DNA from: Gnomoniopsis sp. IMI 355080
Lineage: Eukaryota; Ascomycota; Sordariomycetes; Diaporthales; Gnomoniaceae
Reading direction: 5' to 3'
NCBI GenBank assembly: GCA_027946555.1
Contig: JAPEVC010000193.1
Location: 1 to 64,000, forward strand
Length of the DNA: 64,000 nt
In this document: positions 34,137 to 44,773 of the stretch, piece after piece
How the letters are laid out: every line of letters begins with the position of its first letter
Numbering within the stretch: the stretch's first letter is position 1
Notes under the pieces: generated by a model
Seen by the model: the letters and a program-made list of their open reading frames with translations, nothing else
The model's database searches: none
What the model was told of the DNA's origin: nothing
Position numbers and translations under genes: made by a program

Positions 34137-34739
34137 ATGAAGTTTCTAATCATGCTCTTGTTTACCTCAGCCTCCGAGGCTCTCAGACACCTGACAGATG
34201 GCGGAGCTAGCATCCTCGACCTTAAGAATGGAGACACTGCCGCAGATTGCGACGCGAAAGTCTTTCCTGGAAACGATCACGCGGAAGTTGAAAACCCTGT
34301 TGAGGTCAACTGCACCGAGCTTGGAGCCTTCTTTTCCCAAGACAATCAGGACGCAGCAAATTCGACTGGATCACCCGAGTCGCCATTTGCTGGACTCGTG
34401 ACGATCGGCTACGGCGGACAAATGAAGAAAGGTCTTCTACATTGGGTGGCACTTCCGATGCTCGGACTCGTGGCCTGCAAGGAAACCGTAGATTTAGGAC
34501 GGATGTCTATTGGCCCGAAGCATGGAGCTTGCCAAGTGGCTTTTCAAGTATTCAACAAATGGTATCAACTCAATTCGTGTGATCCCGTTACCGGGATGCC
34601 GAAATACTTGTTGGACGAAGACGGCCTCACAATTGCAAGCTGTGCAGCCAAGAAATTTGAAGTGCTTTGTGTAAAGGAAGGGAAGATCACAGGGAAGGGC
34701 AGCTGTGAGGATCCTCCGCCAGACGAGATGGGAAAATAA
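34137..34739 (+). CDS. Small secreted cysteine-containing protein, effector candidate
   Basis: A single exon of 200 residues starting at the ATG at 34137; the open frame before it lacks an ATG. Residues 1-15 (MKFLIMLLFTSASEA) form a compact signal peptide. The mature part has eight cysteines (even number, all after the signal), one N-glycosylation-type site (NCTE), an acidic first half and a basic Lys-rich end. The family is unknown to me. Size, signal peptide and cysteines fit a secreted effector or wall-associated protein. Codon use is less C-ending than in the housekeeping genes of this window. Confidence 0.7.
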   Translation: MKFLIMLLFTSASEALRHLTDGGASILDLKNGDTAADCDAKVFPGNDHAEVENPVEVNCTELGAFFSQDNQDAANSTGSPESPFAGLVTIGYGGQMKKGLLHWVALPMLGLVACKETVDLGRMSIGPKHGACQVAFQVFNKWYQLNSCDPVTGMPKYLLDEDGLTIASCAAKKFEVLCVKEGKITGKGSCEDPPPDEMGK

Positions 34740-35696
34740 CACAGACGGAAATAACCGAGTGCCTGTAGCCACGACACAAGATCACAATTCTGGGACCTTG
34801 ACTAGACGGTGCTCTGGCTTGTCCACTCACGACAGACTTTGGGCTGCGGAACCGTCCTCACACTTGAGATGGTCAGTATCGGCCCTATTACAAATGGATC
34901 ACATGAAAGTCAGAAAGTGTTCCACCTTAATACCGAAACCTATGTATACGTATGTCGGATCCGTGGTAGTTTCTAATAATACACACTCGCCTACCAAGGT
35001 AGCATAATTCAAGCCTGTCTCAATTGTGCGTGGGCTGCTAGCCTTCTTCCTTCTTTTTTCTTCCCATGTGGCAGAGAATTGCATTTAGTAGGACTTATGT
35101 GATGTCCCCACTTCCATCTAATCAGCAATCAGTACTTGTACGGAACGAGTGAGGGTATAATCCAAGACACTAGGATGGTCTGCCCCGGACCATCTGTATT
35201 GCCCAGGAACACAGATACAAAGGCACTATCAGAGCGCATTTTGGAAGCTCAGCATTGCATGAAATGTCTGTCTGGAAGAATGGTAACAGTCCACACTTCC
35301 AAACTATCTCCGAAGTATCCAGTCAAAAGAAGGAGCGCCGGGCTCAGAAACTACCTAGGTAAGAGGTAAGACATACATTCGTTCTGACGAGCTCAGTGAC
35401 CAGTGTCCGAATCCGAATACAACAACAATCTACATTGATCGAAAAGGCAATCGCCAACATCGTCCCAGCAAAAAGAAAATCAAGAGAAAGACTAGGGTAT
35501 CCAGGGTATCCAGGGTATCTCCCGAGTATAAGTCGCCCCATCATATTTCCCACCGAGAAGGCCTGCTCTTTGACAATCTTGAGCTATAGCATCTCTGAAA
35601 ACAAAAAACAAACACACAGCATGAAATGTAATGTTGACAAAAGAAAGAGAAAAGCCTTTGCAATCTCAAATATTCCAGTCTTCTGAAGTCTCATTA
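34740..35696. other. Intergenic region with short repeats
   Basis: No gene is supported. It contains one copy of the palindrome TACCTAGGTA (35352-35361) and a 9-base tandem repeat (AGGGTATCC-like, three units) at 35494-35519. Confidence 0.5.
35494..35519. repeat. Tandem repeat of three AGGGTATCC units
   Basis: Three consecutive 9-base units, the last with its final bases changed. It is intergenic, about 180 bases after the end of the SDR gene. Confidence 0.8.
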
Positions 35697-37562
35697 CTAC
35701 TCCTTCACCTCCGTAATGGTTGGCCGATCTTCCCCATTCTCCTCAGTGGCTGGCTCGAAGATGCCGGCGTGTGCCTTCTGAGTCCCATTGGTAGAGTGAG
35801 ACTTGGCACGAGCGGCGTTCTTTTCCTGCAATTGCTTCATCTTTGCGCGGAGGGAGCCGACAGAAGCCTTTAGGCCCTGACCTCCTGCCACTTCCTCACT
35901 GGTGGCAGTGGCGGCTTGGCCTTCTTGGGGCTTCTTCTTCACACGCTCGCCACCATCCTTTTGAATCTGATCCAACTTGGCTCGGACGGTACCAACAACA
36001 GACTTGAGTCCTGAGCCGGTCTGGCCCCCTTTACTCGTGGCTGACTTGTGTGCCTCCTTCGCTCGCGTGACACTGTCCTGCTGGATCTTGTCGAATCGGG
36101 TACGAATACTGCCAAGGGCAGACTTTAGACCACCTCCTTGGGCTGTCTGGCCATTGGTTGTCGCAGCCTCTTTGTCAACAGCTTGCCCCTCTTTCGCGGC
36201 GGTTTGAGCGGTAGCACTATCAGCGACGGCGTCCTGGCCTGTGCTGCCCTCTGCAGCTGTGCTACCCTCTGCAGCTGTGCTACCCTCGCCAGCTGTGCTG
36301 CCCTCGACAGCTGCAGGCACTGTCTTTTCACCTTCAGATGGCTCCTTGTCGACGGTTTCTTGTTCCTTGGGGGTCTCGGCCGTCTCTGTAGCCGTTCCCT
36401 CAGCCGGCGCAGCCTCGGTGGTCGCACCCGGCGCGACCGCGGATTGTACCGTTTGATTGCCTCGTAGACCCTCCTTTTGAATTTTTGCCAAACGAGAGCG
36501 TATAGTGCCAAAGGTTGAGCGGACAGAGGGCTTTGCGTCAAGGCCTGTCTTGCTTGGTGGAACCGCGGCTGCAGCTTCTTCTTGGCCTTCGGCGGAGACG
36601 ACGGCGTCCTCCCCTGGCGGTTGCTTGTCCTTGTTCGACGGGGCTCGCGCACTCGCGTGGGCAGTACGAATCCGTTCAGCGTTCTTCTGCTGGAGCTTGT
36701 CGAGTCTGCTGCTTACGAGCGAGGTAGCAGTGCCTCTCGTGGCCTTCCAACGCTGGGAAGCTAGCCCTCCATCCACAGCTAGGTCGGTGCCGGTGATATA
36801 CGTCGCGCCAGGTGAAGCCAGGAAAGCCACAACAGGAGCAACCTCGTCGGGACGGCCGAAGCGATTTATTGGGGCATGTCCAAGAAATGCTGTGCGGTCT
36901 GAGGGTTCGCCATGGGCCTCAGTCTCGCTCGATTCGACAAGACCCGGGGATACGCTCACGATGCGCACACCGAATGGAGAGAGCTCTGCCGCCTTTTGTT
37001 TGACGTAGAGCTGGATGCAACGCTTGGAAACAGCGTAGGAGGTGTACTGCGTCTTGCTTAAAAGCCAGACGGTGGGCGACCATGACCCCTTCGCGTGACG
37101 CTTCGCGCCGAAGTCGACCAGCGCGTTCTTGATCAAAGTACCTTCGAGAGAGGCGACAAGAATGATCACACCACCAGTTTCCATTCTTGGGGTGAGGGTC
37201 TCCACCAGCTTCTTCACTGCAGTGAAGTTCGCCTCGAAAATATGCTGCTTGTCCTTCCGGGAAGGATCGACACCGCCGGCGTGTGCCAGAACCTGAATGC
37301 GGCGCGCCCCGAGTGCATCGAACAGGTTTCCCGTAAAGGCTGGATTGAGGATATCTCCAGTCACCGTTGTTACGGAAATGCTTGCGTTGGCGGCTTTGAC
37401 AGCAGTCTCTGTCTTCTCAACGGACACATAGTCGTGAAGGACAAGGTCGCGCCCTTCTTTCGCAAACTCGATCGCGATTGCAGTTCCTAGCACGCCAGCT
37501 GCTCCAGTAACCAAGACCAGACCACCTGCACCACTGGTACTAGCATCCGCATCTTGAGACAT
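35697..37562 (-). CDS. Short-chain dehydrogenase with a C-terminal tail of five helical repeats
   Basis: A single exon encodes 621 residues. Residues 12-272 form a complete classical SDR domain: TGAAGVLG (19-26) for NAD(P), an AHAGG motif in place of NNAG, Ser138, Tyr176 and Lys180 (YAVSK) and the end GRPDEVAPVVAFLASPGA...GTDLAVDGG. Then comes a 350-residue tail not found in ordinary SDRs. Five copies of a 26-28-residue amphipathic unit, consensus GLKSxhGxhRxKhxxhQ (h, hydrophobic), start near 278, 345, 478, 518 and 563. They are separated by Ala/Glu/Thr/Gly-rich disordered linkers. An 18-base minisatellite codes for the EGSTAA linker. I chose the ATG at 37562 because the upstream frame lacks one. 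The substrate is unknown; the tail may bind membranes or assemble the enzyme. Confidence 0.88.
   Translation of the reverse strand: MSQDADASTSGAGGLVLVTGAAGVLGTAIAIEFAKEGRDLVLHDYVSVEKTETAVKAANASISVTTVTGDILNPAFTGNLFDALGARRIQVLAHAGGVDPSRKDKQHIFEANFTAVKKLVETLTPRMETGGVIILVASLEGTLIKNALVDFGAKRHAKGSWSPTVWLLSKTQYTSYAVSKRCIQLYVKQKAAELSPFGVRIVSVSPGLVESSETEAHGEPSDRTAFLGHAPINRFGRPDEVAPVVAFLASPGATYITGTDLAVDGGLASQRWKATRGTATSLVSSRLDKLQQKNAERIRTAHASARAPSNKDKQPPGEDAVVSAEGQEEAAAAVPPSKTGLDAKPSVRSTFGTIRSRLAKIQKEGLRGNQTVQSAVAPGATTEAAPAEGTATETAETPKEQETVDKEPSEGEKTVPAAVEGSTAGEGSTAAEGSTAAEGSTGQDAVADSATAQTAAKEGQAVDKEAATTNGQTAQGGGLKSALGSIRTRFDKIQQDSVTRAKEAHKSATSKGGQTGSGLKSVVGTVRAKLDQIQKDGGERVKKKPQEGQAATATSEEVAGGQGLKASVGSLRAKMKQLQEKNAARAKSHSTNGTQKAHAGIFEPATEENGEDRPTITEVKE
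36239..36310. repeat. 18-base minisatellite, four units, in the SDR tail
   Basis: Four consecutive 18-base units (CTGTGCTRCCCTCKVCAG type) are read on the minus strand as repeated EGSTAA-like hexapeptides. The length keeps the frame, so copy number can vary without breaking the protein. Confidence 0.85.
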
Positions 37563-38812
37563 ATTGTATGAAGACTGCGGTGGAGATCTTGACCAAGTTG
37601 TTGAGAGCGCACAGTAGGATTGAATTCCGCCCCGCGGAACAGGACTCTGTAGATTGCACTGCAAAGGAAAGGATCGAGTCAGTAAGCAATAAGATCTGAG
37701 AACCGAGTTGGCGGGACATGTATCTGTTTTATACTTTCAGCCCATCACTGGGTAAGAGCCCTACCCATAGTCTTGGCTGTGAATGCCCAATCGTTGAGCG
37801 GTGCTCCAATAACAAACAACATGCGTCTGGTATGGCTATCCCCTGGCAATGTGACGGCGGTGGTTGTTCCGGACTCATGATCATCAGCAGACCTATCAGA
37901 AGAAATGATTTCAAACAGAAAGCCTTCACGTAAGCAGGATATAGGTGTGCTTATAATAACATATAAGTTGGGACGTCCCTGGCTGCCATCATCTCGCTGC
38001 TACCCTGTACAGGGCTCCCCTTTCATGGCCAGCCCTGGAGATCTACCTAGGTATCTTGGTACGCAGTAATTAGGCTTTTTCAAACCGACTCAACAAGAGA
38101 TTGCCTCTTGATATTATCATAACAGAAGCCTAATTAAGTTTTAATCCAATTATGAGGTACTTATATCAACGCTCTTTTCTTATTGCGAGTCGCCCAGTCT
38201 GGACTGGTTGGTGACCTGAGGTGGCATGCCGTTATGCAGGCTGTTCGTCTCACAGCCGACAAATTTGGTTCAGCGTACGCCTGTGAGGTTGACGCTAACC
38301 ATCTAGATTCTTGAAAGGGGCTCAGTATAAAATAGGGCAACACATTGTAGGCGACGAGTTCGAGAAGCATATATCTTTGCTTGAGTTTCTGAGTCTCACC
38401 AAGTTTACCAGGATTACAAAGTCCCCCAGGCATCAACTTATCAAGAGTCTTTTTCTGACCATTTTGATTGAACATATGTCAAAAAGCTAGTGGAAAATAC
38501 GCCCGGATGGTTCCAACTTAGCCGATGAAAGCTTCCAAAGAGCATTTGAATCCCAGCGGAAATTATGATAATTCACACACAACACATATTCTTGCCGGAT
38601 CAGATAGTGACATTTTTAGACAGGACTCTAGCTTGGCAGAAGAATCGTAAAGTCATTTTTTTCGTGTATCATGTACAAAAGTTGAAAGTGTCAATACGGC
38701 GCCAAATTACTGCTTCCACCATGCTGACGGTCTCCAATACCCCTTCATTTACCTACGCATGCCTGTCTTCCACCAACTTTTCATTACTCCAGTCCTCAAC
38801 AGAACTCACTTT
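37563..38812. other. Intergenic region between two minus-strand genes
   Basis: The left side is the SDR promoter, with a TATA box at 37727-37733. It contains one TACCTAGGTA palindrome (38044-38053) and is AT-rich from 38050 to 38700. No gene is supported. Confidence 0.5.
37727..37733 (-). promoter_or_regulatory. TATA box of the SDR-repeat gene
   Basis: TATAAAA on the minus strand, about 165 bases before the ATG at 37562. Confidence 0.5.
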
Positions 38813-39401
38813 TCAAGACAGAGCTTGGGGAGCATAGCTCTTATCAGGAGTCACTACCGTAGCATTGGCAGCTTCGGTGTCCGTATAGGCCGGGTAGACG
38901 ATCAAGTTTGCAGGATAGTTGACGACTGCAAAGGTTGTCTGCATTGAAATGCGTCAGTACAATGACACTCAGCAATAGGAAGCTCGCGTCTCGGATCACA
39001 CGAGCCTGGGCAGGATCGAAACAACATACAAAGCCTTGTCCTGGACCAAACTGACCACTCCAGCCTGAGGTCACCTTGTAAACCTGGAATAGTACCACGT
39101 TAGTATGTTTTTCAGTCTTTCAAAAACTAAAACTCAAGTCAAGGCAACCTACGCCACAATCAACAGGCCCGCCATTCGTCTGAGAGGCAGGTGCCCCAGT
39201 GACGACTTCTGTGCAAGGTGTGGTTCCCGTTCCGTTGTTGATGCCAAAGGTCCAGGTGCATGTTGTGTCATCTGCGTTACAAGTCTTCTCCATGCTGGTA
39301 ATAGTCCACTCAGGAACCGCAGCCATCATCGACTTCGGAGCGGGAGCCGCAAGAGCGGTGGCTGAGAGAAGGGTGGAAACGAAAAGGGCCTGGGAACGCA
39401 T
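38813..39401 (-). CDS. Small secreted protein, possibly AA1/Hrip-like
   Basis: Three exons, 39401-39153, 39083-39030 and 38938-38813 (introns of 69 and 91 nt, both phase 0), encode 142 residues. Residues 1-19 form a signal peptide ending AALAAP. The mature part is rich in Thr, Gly and aromatic residues with four cysteines and predicted beta strands: EWTITSMEKTC, CTWTFGIN, GPVDCGVYKVTSGWSGQF. The motif W-T-I-x-S...C-x(6)-C-T-W-x-F-G-I recalls small secreted fungal proteins described as hypersensitive-response inducers (AA1/Alt a 1-like fold); I make this link from memory, with moderate confidence. It is likely an apoplastic or wall protein. A TATA-like TATAAG lies at 39557-39562 on this strand. 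Confidence 0.82.
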
Positions 39402-42400
39402 GGTGGTGAGATGTTATGGTAGGAAAGGATTTTAGAATGAGTATAATGTATTAGGAGTAGTCCTTTTGTGAGAAGCAATTAGTGTGGCTTGTGTTCTCGT
39501 TGATGTTGGAAAGACCACGAGGATAGAACAGGTCTTCGAACTCCGTACATGGTCTACTTATACTTTGTACGTAGAATTAATCCAAGCCGGAAAATACTTT
39601 GCTCGGTCGTATCCAGAGACATGCCTCGCTTGGGGTGGGGAGCAATGAACTTGGGAGCACTTGGCGCGATCCTCTATTCCCCCTTTGTCGGCGTCATGAG
39701 GACCCAGAAGTGGTAGGCACCGGCGTCCCGCATATGCGCCCCGCAACGTCATGAACATATCCATAAACTCTTGAATATACCACGAAGTTTGAACGGTCAG
39801 CTGTTCGCCAAGGAATGTTATATGCGTGTATCCCTTGCGCCCTGTAAGCCGTGGATCGGCACCCATCCGAGCAGGCCGAGCTCGTATTCAGGGTTGCATT
39901 TGGGTGGTTGTGGAGTAAGGATGTCAACGCTAAGGCGATCTGCGAGACAATTGCAGTTTAACGCCTGCAAGTAAGCTTAAATTGTCACCTTATTATTGAC
40001 CGTTTCCCGCCGGGGCTCAATTGGGCAGGTCTCGTGGTGCCAAACCTGCTCTATAGCCGACGGGGGCATTGTGAGGATTTCGGCCTCTGTTGGGATGACA
40101 CTTGAAGCAACGTTGCACAGCAATTAATTCCACAATACGAAGCAGCCCTGTTCCTATTTTCGCTTGATGGTTACTACGCCACTCATCATGGGCCAGATCT
40201 TGCCGTTGAGAAAAGCACGTTCAGACCAGATTTGAGGATCGCCTAGCAGAAACTCTGTCTTACACTGTTACACGCAACATTTCAGGGCTGCCGCCACCAC
40301 AATGCAAATGCCATGCCGCCGCGGCCGGTTCAAGAAAAAGAAGCCGAGATTGAGCAGCAGCGGCGCGTCAAGGAGGTAATTTCTGCGTGAATCGAGGGCA
40401 AAACTTTGACGGAACGCTCGGCAGAAGATCGCCTTGACGAAGCACCAGGACCACTTCTGAGGCCCTTGCGGTAAGTCTGCTGCATTGGGTCTGAGAAGAC
40501 ATTGCAACTGCTGCCTGTGCTCATGATACGTGCTATGAAGAGTTCGTGAGAGATTCCAGAGCCCCTCAAGCCCGTTAGTTGGCCATGCTAGCATTTGCAT
40601 ATTTCGCCTTTTAACTTCTTTTTTTCTTTCAAGTTCGGGCGTTCTCCGAAATACATCGCCGTCCCGCCGTCTCTCCCAAAGGAAGCAGGCCAGATCTGTG
40701 AGCTTCTTTTTCTCCTATGCCAGTTCCGCAGCAAATGATGGCGATTCTGTCATGGTAGGACTCATGATTCAGGAGCATGGCTCGGGCTTCCTCGAGTGGT
40801 TGAGGCTGTAAAGACTTACACACCTCTTTGGTGGTCTCGCAGTCCTTTATGTCGACCATTGTGGGATCGAATGTATGCCCGAGGGGTTCAGCATCTGGTT
40901 ACCAGTCCCCGAGCTGACTCGACGAGGAAGCCGACAAGCAAGCGCGAGCCGTCAAACAATGGGCTACTAGGCGGATTGGCAGAAGAGTGGTGACCTAGTG
41001 TGGTGCAGAGAGTATGTCCCAGAGCAGCAAACGCATCAGTAGTGGAGCTCTGCCCTGAGCTAGAATGGCGGCGCATTGCAGATCAGGAGCAAAGCGTGTG
41101 AGCTGGTCGAGAGCACGAAAGACAGCTCCTCACACCAACCCGTCCAAGAAAGCTCCGAGGTCCAGGGGGAGGATGGTGAGACACCAGAGAGAAGAGAAGG
41201 AAAGGGCCAGGCTACGATCGAACTGAGCCACTGTTGGCTTCCAATGGGTTGGATGAGAGAAGACGGTCGATTTGCCATTCATCTATGCTATGATCCCTTG
41301 CGTTGGTACAAGCGTAACACGAGCAATGGACGGGCTGTTGAGAGATGGGAGGTCCAGGTTCTCGTACCTCGCTCTGCGACTTGGATGAACAGGTCTGATG
41401 CAGGCTTGAGCTGGTATGTGTCATGACTTCGAGTCAATGGATACAATTGGAGTCTTCACATAGACTTGAAGTTTGTTGGTCGATCTGCCCCACCCCTCTC
41501 TCCCTCAAAACAAGGAGAGCCTCTTCTTGGAAAGAGATATCAAGCTGAGCCTGAACATAACAGCAGCACGTGGTCTTGGTGGCAGCTCGGCAAGTTGAGA
41601 TATCAAGACGGTGCCTTTCCATCTCAAGCTGCTCAACCAAGGACTTCAAGTTCAACTTTGCCATCGGATGCGTCCACCCACATCTATCCTCGTCAAACGT
41701 TTGAAAAGGGTATGCTCATGTGTGGTGAACTAGGATTCAATCTCATCATGCAGACTACCTTTTCAGCACGTGGCGGAGCGAGGCGGACGTCGTCAAAGTC
41801 ACCACCATCAAACACAAGCTGGGGGATGCCACATCATACAGGCCAGAGGAGGTTGATGCTTTCTTTCTCAACAGACTTGTGTTGCCAAAACACGAAACCT
41901 TGATGCTAAATGCAGGAACAAGGAACCATAAGTCAGCGACTCAAACATTACTGTCTATCGGTTGAACGCTTGCCGTTCGAACATGTATAGATGTCTCTTC
42001 GAATTAGGGCGTCGCTCCCCCACATGATCATATTCTGTGAGCACCACGGCCCGAACCTTTTCTCGACTGACCTACCCATGTCCATGTCCCGACACTAATC
42101 CCAAATTGGCGAACCCAATTTTAATTGCCAGGTTGAGTTTATTGCTTATCTACCCACGAGCCTCTTCCACAGAATCCTCAAGAACATGCCATTCTCATCC
42201 TTTCCGTGCCCGTACACGCTCGCACGGGTGTCTATTTCTTATGTACACGATCCTTGACGAGGGAGCGGTTCAGAAACACTGTCTTTTGGATGTCAATTGG
42301 CAGGTCATTCACTTGATCGCGGGGCGGACGGACATCTTGCTTGGGCCTCTCAACTTGACCCACTCCTTACCTCTTTTACTCACTCAATCGACGGCAACTC

Positions 42401-42407
42401 GGTCGAC
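39402..42407. other. 3 kb region without a supported gene
   Basis: Open frames of 60-145 codons occur on both strands, but none has a signal peptide, a domain or a consistent exon chain. Two minus-strand stretches (40629-40859 and 41434-41664) look somewhat protein-like. They could be relics, but their possible splice sites lead straight to stop codons. The right end is the promoter of the GPI-anchored protein. Confidence 0.4.
39557..39562 (-). promoter_or_regulatory. TATA-like element of the small secreted protein gene
   Basis: TATAAG on the minus strand, about 156 bases before the ATG at 39401, embedded in AAAGTATAAGTAG. Confidence 0.4.
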
Positions 42408-43196
42408 ATGATCATACGCGCTGCTGGACAGCCCCTCGCCTTCCTCTGGCTGACTCTCTGCCTAACGTTGGCAGCATTCTCCTCTCGCGCCTGGGCAGAC
42501 TCGATCGGCATATCCGTCACACCGCACGCCAGCTACTCCTCCTCCATCGGCGTTCTCGGCTGCAAAATCAACACGAACCGCGTCGCCTATTGGCCCATGG
42601 CCGTGGACTGCACCAACATCTGCGTCAAGCTCAGCTACGACAGCCGTTCGGTCCACCTGTTACGCATCGATCAGTCCGGCGGCGCGTACGATGTAAGCTA
42701 TGACGCCTGGAATTATCTGCAGACGGGCAAATCCGCGACCAAGGATCCCATCGCCGGAGGGGGCGTGGCCATGACATACGAGAACGCGTCAGCGTCAGCG
42801 TGCAGCGATTTGATCAAGACCGATGGCCTGGCGTTGAGCGCGTCAAACAGTATGGACTTTTTGTTTAGCTGCTTGGCCGATGACAGCAGTTGGGTCGCGC
42901 AGAACTATGTGCTGTACAATATCGCTGACTCGCTGTGCTCCGTGGGGTATAACGAGAAGTGTACTTTGGATGTGGCGTCTGGGGCCAATCAGGCCACATG
43001 TGCTCATACGCTTGGGGCACAGGCAGAACTGACGTCTCAGCCGGTATACAACATAGAGTACCCCACCGGACAGAAAGTGTTGGCAACGACGGGCGAGGCG
43101 GTCAGTGGAGCGACCAGAGCTATGATACCGGCCTTTCTAGATGGGCACAAATTTGTGGCATTAACTGCCTGTATAGGGCTGTTGATAGTGTTTTAG
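42408..43196 (+). CDS. GPI-anchored cell-wall protein of unknown function
   Basis: A single exon of 262 residues from the ATG at 42408. The first 30 residues are a signal peptide (LTLCLTLAAFSSRAWA). The last 15 (FVALTACIGLLIVF) form a hydrophobic tail without charged residues, preceded by a small-residue and spacer region, as in GPI-anchor signals. The middle holds eight cysteines and a compact block, VAYWPMAVDCTNICVKLSYD, RSVHLLRIDQSGGAYDVSYD and AWNYLQTGKSA. I know this block only from uncharacterised fungal secreted proteins; it is somewhat reminiscent of barwin/expansin-like beta barrels. One NAS glycosylation site is present. It probably sits on the plasma membrane or in the wall. Confidence 0.8.
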   Translation: MIIRAAGQPLAFLWLTLCLTLAAFSSRAWADSIGISVTPHASYSSSIGVLGCKINTNRVAYWPMAVDCTNICVKLSYDSRSVHLLRIDQSGGAYDVSYDAWNYLQTGKSATKDPIAGGGVAMTYENASASACSDLIKTDGLALSASNSMDFLFSCLADDSSWVAQNYVLYNIADSLCSVGYNEKCTLDVASGANQATCAHTLGAQAELTSQPVYNIEYPTGQKVLATTGEAVSGATRAMIPAFLDGHKFVALTACIGLLIVF

Positions 43197-44773
43197 CTGT
43201 AGGATACCCAATGTTTGTACACATCATTAAACAGTACCCATCACCTTCACCAGAGTGACCATTCGAGCCATGGCTAAATATTCAGGAGCACTTGGAAGCC
43301 TATGAATTGCCGAGTTCTCAGATCTGTTCATCCATCACCTTTCGCATTCACCAATGAGTGTGCACAAGTTACCATACTGCATAAGCCCATCAAGAATAAC
43401 TAGGTAGAGACATCCGGCTTCAGCTCAAGAATTGTTGGCAGCATACAGCCAGTCTGCGCTCATTCAGGTGTTGGCCGTGTTCGACTCCTGCCTCTAAGCC
43501 CACTCACTCACATGTACTTGTGAACGGCACCGAAAGCCACGGGTTGGTGCTTTCCTGGATACAGCTCATATTTTGGAACAAACCCTCGAGCAGTCAAAGT
43601 ATGTGACCTTTTTCTTCTGTTCCTGAGGCTGCCTACATATAATAAGTCAACACGTTTCTGCCCGATTTGGTTTACCAGCCGTGACTCAATCCTCAAATTT
43701 CTGCCGGGGTCTACATACCTGACCCGGGCAAGCTACAAATGATTTTTTTTTTCGCTTGACTACCGGGTCAAACTTTCTGGTTGTCTGGAAGTATACCTAG
43801 ATGAAAGCATCTACATATACTAGCCATGGAAGTCTGTCACAAAGATTTCTGTCACGTCATCCATAGAAAATTTGGCCGACCTTATTGTCGCCGCCTTCCA
43901 CAAGCTTTTCGTACATAACCTCGCGGCCTCGAATCCACTACGCGCATCGCTACGCACACTTACGCCCGCGCACACCATTCTTGGTCCCCGTGATCGGGCT
44001 ATCGACGTGTTGCCGTCTCCGTTTGGCCAACGACCGCAGAGGTTGAGTAGGCGTCCTATCGCTAGCGCTTAACATATAATTAGTCCTTTATGCTGACCAG
44101 GGGAAAGTGAGCCAAGTCCAGTAACAAGATATCCTGGTCTCGGCTCCAAATTTGCCAAGGAGACTTGTACTGGCATGCAGCCTCTTTAGCTTTAGCGGCA
44201 CGCCCCTCTAGCGGGCCGAAAGCTTGTACCACATGAAGGCCAAGGCCACAGTACAGCAGCCACCTGTTATGCCATTACCATACGCCTTTCTGAAAATCTC
44301 ACGCACCTCGTTCTTTGTTTCTCGAAAAATGTCTCGTCACTTCTTCCCGAATGCTGTCAACGTTCGCTTGCGAAGAAAAAGTCGGAGCCGAGTTTCTTGT
44401 GTTTGTTGCACATTGCAAGGTACAAAGCACGCCATCGGCACTACGCCATGTGCAGTACAGACACCGACATCCGAAATCCTTCACATAGATACCAATCGCC
44501 CTACGAGCCACTGAAAAGTCCCAGAAGAAAGGGAGGTTGGAGCCTGCAGCCCGCATTCTGTCAATATACAGCGTCTGGTGACTGCTGACCAGTAGCGTGC
44601 CGCCGTCCCGAGGGCGCATGCGCGTCTGTCCCGAGACTCTGGGACAGGGTTAAAATGTAATAAGCGGAGGCGTTTCCTTTGATTTGGGGATGGACAACCC
44701 CCTTCAACTTCTTCCAAGTTCATGCCAATCCAGAGCTTTGGAATTGGCCAAGTCAATCGACTTTTTTTGCAAG
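43197..44773. other. Intergenic region before the sugar transporter
   Basis: 1.6 kb with short frames only. It includes T-runs near 43743-43752 and 44763-44769; the latter lies just before the transporter ATG and may belong to its leader. I see no gene. Confidence 0.45.

Noticed and set aside
40629..40859. Protein-like minus-strand frame starting MVDIKDCETTKEV
   Set aside because: The only plausible intron (GTAAGT to GACAG, 73 nt) creates an immediate stop, and no further exon or domain could be joined.
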